Positions 47,101 to 52,500 of a stretch of 52,500 nucleotides of DNA are shown here, one piece after another. How positions within the stretch are numbered: the first letter of the stretch is position 1; each line of letters begins with the position of its first letter. The notes beneath the pieces were generated by a model. The model worked only from the letters and a program-made list of their open reading frames with translations. It ran no database searches and was not told where the DNA came from. A program made the position numbers and the translations under genes. The stretch is from Mesostigma viride (Eukaryota; Streptophyta; Mesostigmatophyceae; Mesostigmatales; Mesostigmataceae): positions 17,501 through 70,000 of the forward strand of contig RPFO01000111.1 of NCBI GenBank assembly GCA_009746045.1. Reading direction: 5' to 3'.

Positions 47101-50100
47101 GCCGTTCGAGGCGCGTACAGGCGCTAGTGGGTAGAGGCCGAAGCACTCGCATGCACGAGGGAGGGAGCGCTGCGACTCAAGAGGACTTGAACCTTGAGGT
47201 TAAGGGAGGCAGCGCGGCCACTTCCGAGGGCTGAAGTAGGTGGCGCCGTGTGCGACACCCACAAGGATGAGGGAGGCGGTGGCGCCGTGTGCGATATGAC
47301 CAAGGATGAGGGAGGCGGTGGCGCCGTGTGCGACATGACCAAGGATGAGGGAGGCGGTGGCGCCGTGTGCGACACTCACGACACTCACAAGGATGAGGGA
47401 GAGGCCGAGGCCGATGGGCAGCACCGCCCCGTCCCAGAAGTGGAATTTGTACGCCAGCGTGACGTTGCCTGCAGGGCAAGAAGAAGCCGATGCGGTTTCC
47501 CCAAGCAGGGGAAGGCAGACACAGGCACGAGCCCAGGGACAAACACAAGCACACACACGAGCACAATTGCTCAGGCACAAGCCCAGGCACAAGCACAAGC
47601 ACAAACACAAGCTCAAGCACAGGCGCAAGTTAGCACAAATACGTGGTACCATAGGTGTGGGATGTGGGTGGCCCACTCGGCATGAGCTAGGGTGCAGCGG
47701 AGTGGCGGTCAGGCCGGGATGCAATGGCAGCTGGGAAGCAATGCCCCCCCTCCACCTACCCACCCCCCGGCCATTAATTGACCGATCGTCCCCGCTTACC
47801 CCTTCCGTGGCAACCAAGCGTTCAAAATGCACTCATTGCCTGATCCTCCCCTCCCATCCCCCAATGTTCCCAGCATAGCCAAGCGCCTCCGGCTCCAGTC
47901 TGAACGGCTTCTAGGTACCGAGCCTAGCTACACTATTCTCTATTAACAGCTACTAGGTATCGAGCCTAGCTACGCTATTCTCTATTACTGCTACTAGGAA
48001 CCGAGCCTAGCTACGCTATTCTCTACTACTGCTACTAGGAACCGAGCCTAGCTACGCTATTCTCTATTAACAGCTACTAGGTATCGCGCCTGGCTACGCT
48101 ATTCTCTATTGCCTCGCCCTCATCTCCCCTCACATACCAAGCGTGGCGTTGCTGTCGAGACTTTGCGCGGAAAGCATTGACGCGATGTAGAAGAGGTTGA
48201 GTGACCGGCCGCACACGAAGAAGTTCTGTGGGGAGGTGCATGGGGGTGGGGGTGGCAGTCGGTAGGGGGAGGGGGGGGGAAAGGGAAGGGAGGGGATGGG
48301 AAAGGGAGAGCAAGGGTTAGCTGAAAGGAACGCGGCGAAGCGCCCCGCTAGATAGTTCTGTCTGTATGCATCTGGTAAACGCAATAGGGAGCAGGAAACC
48401 AGGGCCCAGAAGACTGGGACAGATGCAGCCGGACAAGTGGGTGCTACTAGGGCGGCTTGCTGCGCCAGGCGTGAGGCAAGATGGTGGGAACATCCAAGTG
48501 ACTAGGCCCTGAGGCCGCAGCCTGCGACGTGAGGGCAAAGTAGCCATACAATGCAGGCGTCAGCCCAACATTTCATTAGTCATGGCACATGAAGCGACTC
48601 TGCTGGCTTGATGAACCTAGCTGCTGTATGTGCAGCAACATGCTTGCAAAGCCCTAGGGGTGGATGGATCGTGGCAGGCACCTGCATGCGTTGGCAGAAG
48701 TCAACGATTGGCAAGTTGTCAGTCACTATTGAACACAACTGCTGTAGGACTTTTAACCAATAAAGCGCTTTTGTTTGTCCACAAACAAAACAGGGCAGAT
48801 GACTGCACACATGGCTTCAATTTCCCCACAGACCTGCCCCTCGGGCCTAGTTGCCATGCGTGTGAGTGTGTGCCAGCGCACGTACGTAGGCGTTCCCCTT
48901 GATCTTGATGAGGGAGATGAAGCCGATGGCGACGAACAGGAGCATGGAGAACATGATGGGGATGCCAAACTTGTGCGCTGCACGCACACGGTGGCGGTGC
49001 ACAGCACAAAGCATGGGCCAAGCATGGAGACGGTGACCGCGATGGGGGGGGGTGCGTCAGATGCACGTCATTAGATCAGCAGACGATTCAATAAGCAAAG
49101 CGCTGGGGACTAAGCGCACCAAGTTGAACGCATCGATGAGGAAGAATGAGACGCCCTCCGTGACATGAATGATGGGCCATGGAATCAGAAGCGTCAGGAA
49201 GTATATAACAGAAGCGTCAGGAAGTATATAACAGAAGCGTGAGTAAGTATATAACAGAAGCGTAAGGAAGTATATAACAGAAGCGTAAGGAAGTATATAA
49301 CAGAAGCGCAAGCAAGTATATAACAGAATACATGCCTGACTGCGGTGCATGGCAAGAAAGTTTAGTACCGAATGCACAAGGAGTGCTATCCTGTTTAGGG
49401 GCTCTGGCTTCTTTGGGTGTCATATTTGGACACCCGCCAACAACAGTAACCAGTGACACACGTGGTAGGGGGCATTCACACCATCAATCGTTATTAATTA
49501 CAAACATGTCGCAACTGTCAGCTACAAGCATGCTCGGCAGGTCCATGCAGCTGGGTCCAGTGGCAATCTCGTCATGCAGTCATGTGCCCTGCGTAGCATA
49601 CTGCATTCCCTTTCCATAGTACAGTCATTCACGCCTTCAGTTGGGTTGGCTAAGTTGTGTTCACGGACTAAGTTGGGTCGCATAGGATTTTAGCATTCTA
49701 AGTTCAAAGTAGTTCAGAATAGTATGTTATGGTATCTTTAGTTCAAATTAGTACAATTTGGTAGAGTCATTCACGCCTTAAGTTGGGTTGACCCCTCGAA
49801 AACCTCGAACCCAAGTTAAGGCGTGAAGTACTGTAAGCTAATTATACCCATCCAAGCTCTCACGCACCACTGCGCGAAAGGGCATAAAAAAAGACCAGGT
49901 GCTGGGTGGAAAAGCCCTTCATTGGCTGGACTGCTACAAAACCATACCAGACCCGATACATGAGCACAATTGAGACAAACTGTGCAAGCTTTCCACACAC
50001 TACTTTACTACATCCAAGGTTAATACCCCCCCAGTCTGAGCTACAGCGACCGTACATGGGTGCGCTAGTACAGCAAATACTGACATGTGTCACATGACCA

Positions 50101-50925
50101 TGTACATGGCCTGTCGCCTTGCTCCTTGCCTCGGCCAATGGGAATCTGGGTTCAAATATGCACCGCGGCGATGCTTGAATGCACTTACGTAAATAAGATG
50201 TGTCGAAATGAGCGGGGCTCGGGATGAGGCATACTTGCTCCTGGCAGGTGATGCCTGCACGACGTGGGTCGCAACACGGACCATGCACGTGTCGATGCAT
50301 TCAGGGCAATAAGTGTGGCCAAGCATGGGTGGGCGGTTCAGCCAAGCAAAGGGAAGGCATGCAGCATGTGATACGTACTCAACTGTAGATCTAGAGTCCA
50401 ATACACTTCCCGCCCAAATTGCCCTGACTGTAGATAAATTGTACAAACAATAGGTGTACTGATGGTGGCAGCATGCAAGGCACGTCAGCCAAGTACAGTA
50501 TCGAGGGCAGTTAAATTGCGGTGGATGAGGAATGGCCTTTACGTACAATATGACCATCATAGTGTAAATGATATTTTCAATATATCGCTGCCGTACCATT
50601 ACTTTGTATGCGTTCGATAGATTGTGGGGCATCTAGAGTGTGCCGTAATAATACTTCCACCACCTAAAGTAAAACATGCATATGATCGCTACATGCATGT
50701 AACATGATCACGCTTTTTATGCATATGCGCATACACTTGGCGCCCAGCATGCGCAGCCTGCGCGCATGATGATCATAATATTGCATGGCGAGCATGCATA
50801 TCGATGCATATACTGCCGGCCAACTCACCTTCAGCCTCCAAGGTAGCATTGCAAAAATACACCCAGCCTGTAGAGTTGATCGATCCGTCCGCCATCCGAC
50901 CGCGTGGGAGAGTGGCGCAGGTAAG
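41117..50925 (-). CDS. Sodium:solute symporter (SSS/SLC5) family transporter, 12 exons, 5' end unresolved
   Basis: Exons: 50925-50829, 48977-48886, 48225-48138, 47468-47389, 46832-46769, 46050-46025, 45211-44945, 44695-44274, 43790-43538, 42933-42886, 42515-42345, 41626-41117. The total is 2118 nt in a single consistent frame (705 residues plus stop). SSS signatures run in order: NFFVCGRSLNLFYIASMLSA (first core helix), LNKMQLLTLPDAYG, a GGLFSAAWTDVV motif, GNLCALDFQARSFASKTP, and ISASMSTLNGAILAVSTV (the helix that carries the second sodium-site serines in known members). About a dozen hydrophobic segments are seen and the C-terminus is hydrophilic. The substrate cannot be assigned; DUR3-type urea transporters are one relative to test. 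The first exon shown has an acceptor (CGTCAG), so another exon may lie upstream; otherwise translation could begin at the ATG at 50895. The sixth exon is only 26 nt. Confidence 0.92.
43067..43443 (-). repeat. 30-bp minisatellite, about 12 copies
   Basis: Units of AAGCAGGCAACCACTCGCAT plus TGGCATCAAC alternate between CAACCACT and CAGCCCCT forms. The array lies in the symporter intron after exon 9, about 100 bases from the exon. Confidence 0.95.
43500..43545 (-). repeat. Duplicated symporter exon 9 donor
   Basis: On the minus strand ATC|GTACGTGGCTGTC (43538/43537) is followed 34 bases on by ATC|GTAGGTGGCTGCC (43504/43503), both running into a TTCTTGTTGCCATG-type tail. A weaker third relative, CCATTGGCTGTGG, follows. 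Confidence 0.65.
45655..45830. repeat. 13-bp repeat, AAGTAGCTGCATG
   Basis: About 12 copies, with CATG/CACG variants and AAGTTTCTGCATG forms, lie in the symporter intron between exons 6 and 7. Confidence 0.92.
47225..47400 (-). repeat. Four tandem copies of the symporter exon 4 end plus donor region
   Basis: On the minus strand CTCCCTCATCCTT|GTGAGTGTC (true junction 47389/47388) is followed by CTCCCTCATCCTT copies ending at 47341, 47302 and 47263, spaced 48, 39 and 39 bases. The last has an intact donor (GTGGGTG); the two middle ones read GGTCATG. Confidence 0.88.
47515..47645 (+). repeat. Imperfect ACAAGC/ACAGGC short repeat
   Basis: Hexanucleotide-type repeats (CACAAG, CCAGGCACAAGC) lie upstream of symporter exon 4, in the intron between exons 3 and 4. 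Confidence 0.85.
47911..48113. repeat. About 40-bp minisatellite, 5 copies
   Basis: Units of GAGCCTAGCTACGCTATTCT plus CTATTA and a variable ACTAGGTATC/ACTAGGAACC segment lie in the symporter intron just downstream of exon 3. Confidence 0.92.
49187..49328. repeat. 23-bp minisatellite, 6 copies
   Basis: Units of AGAAGCGTCAGGAAGTATAT plus AAC, with TCAGG/TGAGT/TAAGG/CAAGC variants, lie in the first resolved symporter intron. Confidence 0.93.
49622..49833. mobile_element. TA-flanked MITE copy 2, uninterrupted
   Basis: CAGTCATTCACGCCTTCAG at the left and CTTAAGTTGGG-type inverted sequence ending GGCGTGAAGTACTG at the right are flanked by TA (49620-49621 and 49834-49835). The 212-bp interior matches copy 1 at 12431-12941 outside that copy's nested insert. 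It sits in the first resolved symporter intron. A second CATTCACGCCTTAAG motif at about 49768 suggests a partly duplicated terminus. Confidence 0.85.
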
Positions 50926-51750
50926 CTGACGACGTTGACACAATAAATATATACGTCTAGTTCCAGCGCAGCGATGTATGATATTGAATACCGCCAAGTA
51001 CGATTATACCGTATATAGAATGATATACAGGCCGCGCGCTGCCGTACTACGGGCTCTCTCGACAATTATGACGGCACTAGCTACGCGGTCTAGCTAGCTA
51101 CGCAAAAAAGGTTCAACAGGACAACGTACTGGTGCGACCGATATGATCTAAAACAAAGTCGGACTAGACCGCCTGCATCATGGCGCGTCATGCAGATATG
51201 CATACGCCGCAGCTCATGCGCATGATAGTCGACACGTCCAGCGTCTAGTAGTCGTGATCAAATGCATTTCTGCTCGGATATCTAGCAGTTCTGCATAGCC
51301 TCGATCGTAACTCCTCAAATTAAGGAATTTCTCTTGAAAGCACAAGCTTTCTCCTAGGCTTCGCAACTCCCGCTGTCGAAAATTGTTGACTCCGCAGGTG
51401 TGATATTGGGACGTACTGGCGGTAATTAGTGTCGTTTCACTTCGATCGGGATGATCCCACCGCCGGAAATTTTCTGCACGTCGTGTAGGTAGAGTCGAAA
51501 CCGTCGAAATCCGAGGCCCCTTGCCGGTCAGCCTGTGGTTTTTACGTTCGAGCTGTTCACGCTAAGCCAAGGTGGCAACTGGCACGCCCAGGAATTGCGG
51601 TCCTCCGGCAGATTCGACGAATCCCCGTGCTTATGTCAAGCAGACCTTGTTCAGAGAAACAGCATTTTGGCCGCAAAAAAAAGGATTCCGCGGATTTGCC
51701 GCATTTAATGTCCGCGCACACTTACAAGTTACAATCTCTCATGGTCTCTC
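50926..51750. other. Region upstream of the resolved symporter exons
   Basis: This AT-rich stretch with many ATGCAT/GCATATGCAT palindromes should contain the missing first exon or the promoter of the symporter. I could not identify a supported coding segment. Confidence 0.35.
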
Positions 51751-51758
51751 ATGACGGA

Positions 51759-51864
51759 CGTGGGATCCAACTGACTGACTGACTGACTGACTGTACACGT
51801 GTCATGTGCCAGGGCACAATAATAGTCAGTCAGTCAGTCAGTCAGTCATCAGTTGGATCCCACG
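51759..51864. repeat. Inverted repeat with GACT tandem arms
   Basis: CGTGGGATCCAACTGACTGA, continuing as ACTG repeats, pairs with the TAGTCAGTCAG... to TTGGATCCCACG arm at 51823-51864 across a loop of about 29 bases. Confidence 0.85.
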
Positions 51865-52275
51865 CCGCACATGGGCAGCAGAGAGAGTCTGTAGAATATG
51901 TACAGTAAAAGTATGAGCATCATCTAATATGTCGTTGGCGGCTGAGCTTTGTGTGGCGGGGGCCGGGGAGGTCAGATCACGCTGGCAGTACTAGTGGCAC
52001 TCGGTTCGGTTTCAAATATCATTTTGTCATCATATTCTCTCGAATCCTGCTTGAATGTCCCTTCGTCTTGCGAGGAACCAAGCTGACTCACTAGGCAGCG
52101 AGCCAACTGGCGACCGCCTGCTTTTGCCCTTCCGGCCTCCGACAGACGCAGCTGGCGCGATTGAGGAAACCCCTTCTGAACTCTGAACCACCGACGCAGC
52201 TGGCTTACATGATTAGCTGAATATATTCGGCCCTCGGCCACTATAGATTCTCTGCTGCCCATGTGCGGCGTGGGA
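51858..52275. repeat. Long inverted repeat, 27-bp arms, about 365-bp spacer
   Basis: 51858-51884 (CCCACGCCGCACATGGGCAG core) is the reverse complement of 52249-52275. Its left arm begins inside the right arm of the neighbouring GACT hairpin, so the two structures are nested. This may be a fold-back transposon. The spacer has a minus-strand open frame (51972-52289) with no recognised domain. Confidence 0.7.
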
Positions 52276-52318
52276 CACAACAACAACAAGTCAACAACAT
52301 GTTGTTGTGTCCCACGCC
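52266..52318. repeat. Hairpin with CGTGGGACACAACAAC arms
   Basis: GCGTGGGACACAACAACA and TGTTGTTGTGTCCCACGC pair around a short loop. A further partial copy (ACGTGGGACACAACAAGTC) follows at about 52350. Near the window end, GTCACGAGGGC and GCCCTCGTGAC (52443-52479) form a separate small hairpin. Confidence 0.75.
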
Positions 52319-52500
52319 GCTAGCTAATCATGTACGCCGCTAGCTAATCACGTGGGACACAACAAGTCAACAACAACATGATTGGCTTTCTCTGCTGCTG
52401 ATTCTCTGCTCACTAGCTTGCCACTGGACCCGAGCGCTTTGTGGTCACGAGGGCAGACTTGTAATTGTGGCCCTCGTGACTCAAGTCGTCCCGAGGGCTG

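Overview
The window is a piece of a nuclear genome from a repeat-rich eukaryote, most likely a unicellular alga or related protist. It carries four multi-exon genes with GT-AG introns, exon codons that end mostly in G or C, and introns swollen by tandem repeats. One intron uses a GC-AG pair. The species cannot be fixed from sequence alone. No bacterial operons, CRISPR arrays, rRNA genes or complete tRNA genes were found.

Layout. (1) 672-11362, + strand: a ten-exon vasohibin-type tubulin carboxypeptidase with a complete Cys-His-Ser triad and a very long low-complexity tail. (2) 11363 to about 15000: intergenic, with a TA-flanked MITE carrying a second element nested inside it, and a hairpin repeat. 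(3) about 15000-26981, - strand: an ESF2/ABT1 ribosome-biogenesis RRM protein in at least six exons; one intron holds a degenerate MYND-finger relic and an unidentified ORF. (4) 26982-27531: a short divergent promoter region. (5) 27532-38469, + strand: an eight-exon ubiquitin-conjugating enzyme with a BIRC6-type E2 domain and, at its N-terminus, SUMO-interaction-like motifs, a RanBP2 zinc finger and a RING-like finger. (6) 38470-41116: intergenic, with an element bounded by identical 190-bp direct repeats. (7) 41117-50925, - strand: a twelve-exon sodium:solute symporter family transporter including a 26-nt microexon, whose first exon is not resolved. (8) 51750-52500: a cluster of nested inverted repeats.

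The exon chains were built by matching donors, acceptors and reading phase by eye. All joined exons keep frame, which is strong internal support. The four genes do not form one pathway: they act in tubulin modification, rRNA processing, ubiquitin transfer and membrane transport.

The most unusual signal is in the introns. In about ten of roughly 32 introns the last bases of the exon plus the 5' splice site are repeated just downstream, 2 to about 18 times, producing rows of decoy splice donors and in one case a full minisatellite. Nearly every minisatellite in the window lies inside an intron, while the intergenic stretches have almost none. This suggests that 5' splice junctions seed tandem repeats here.
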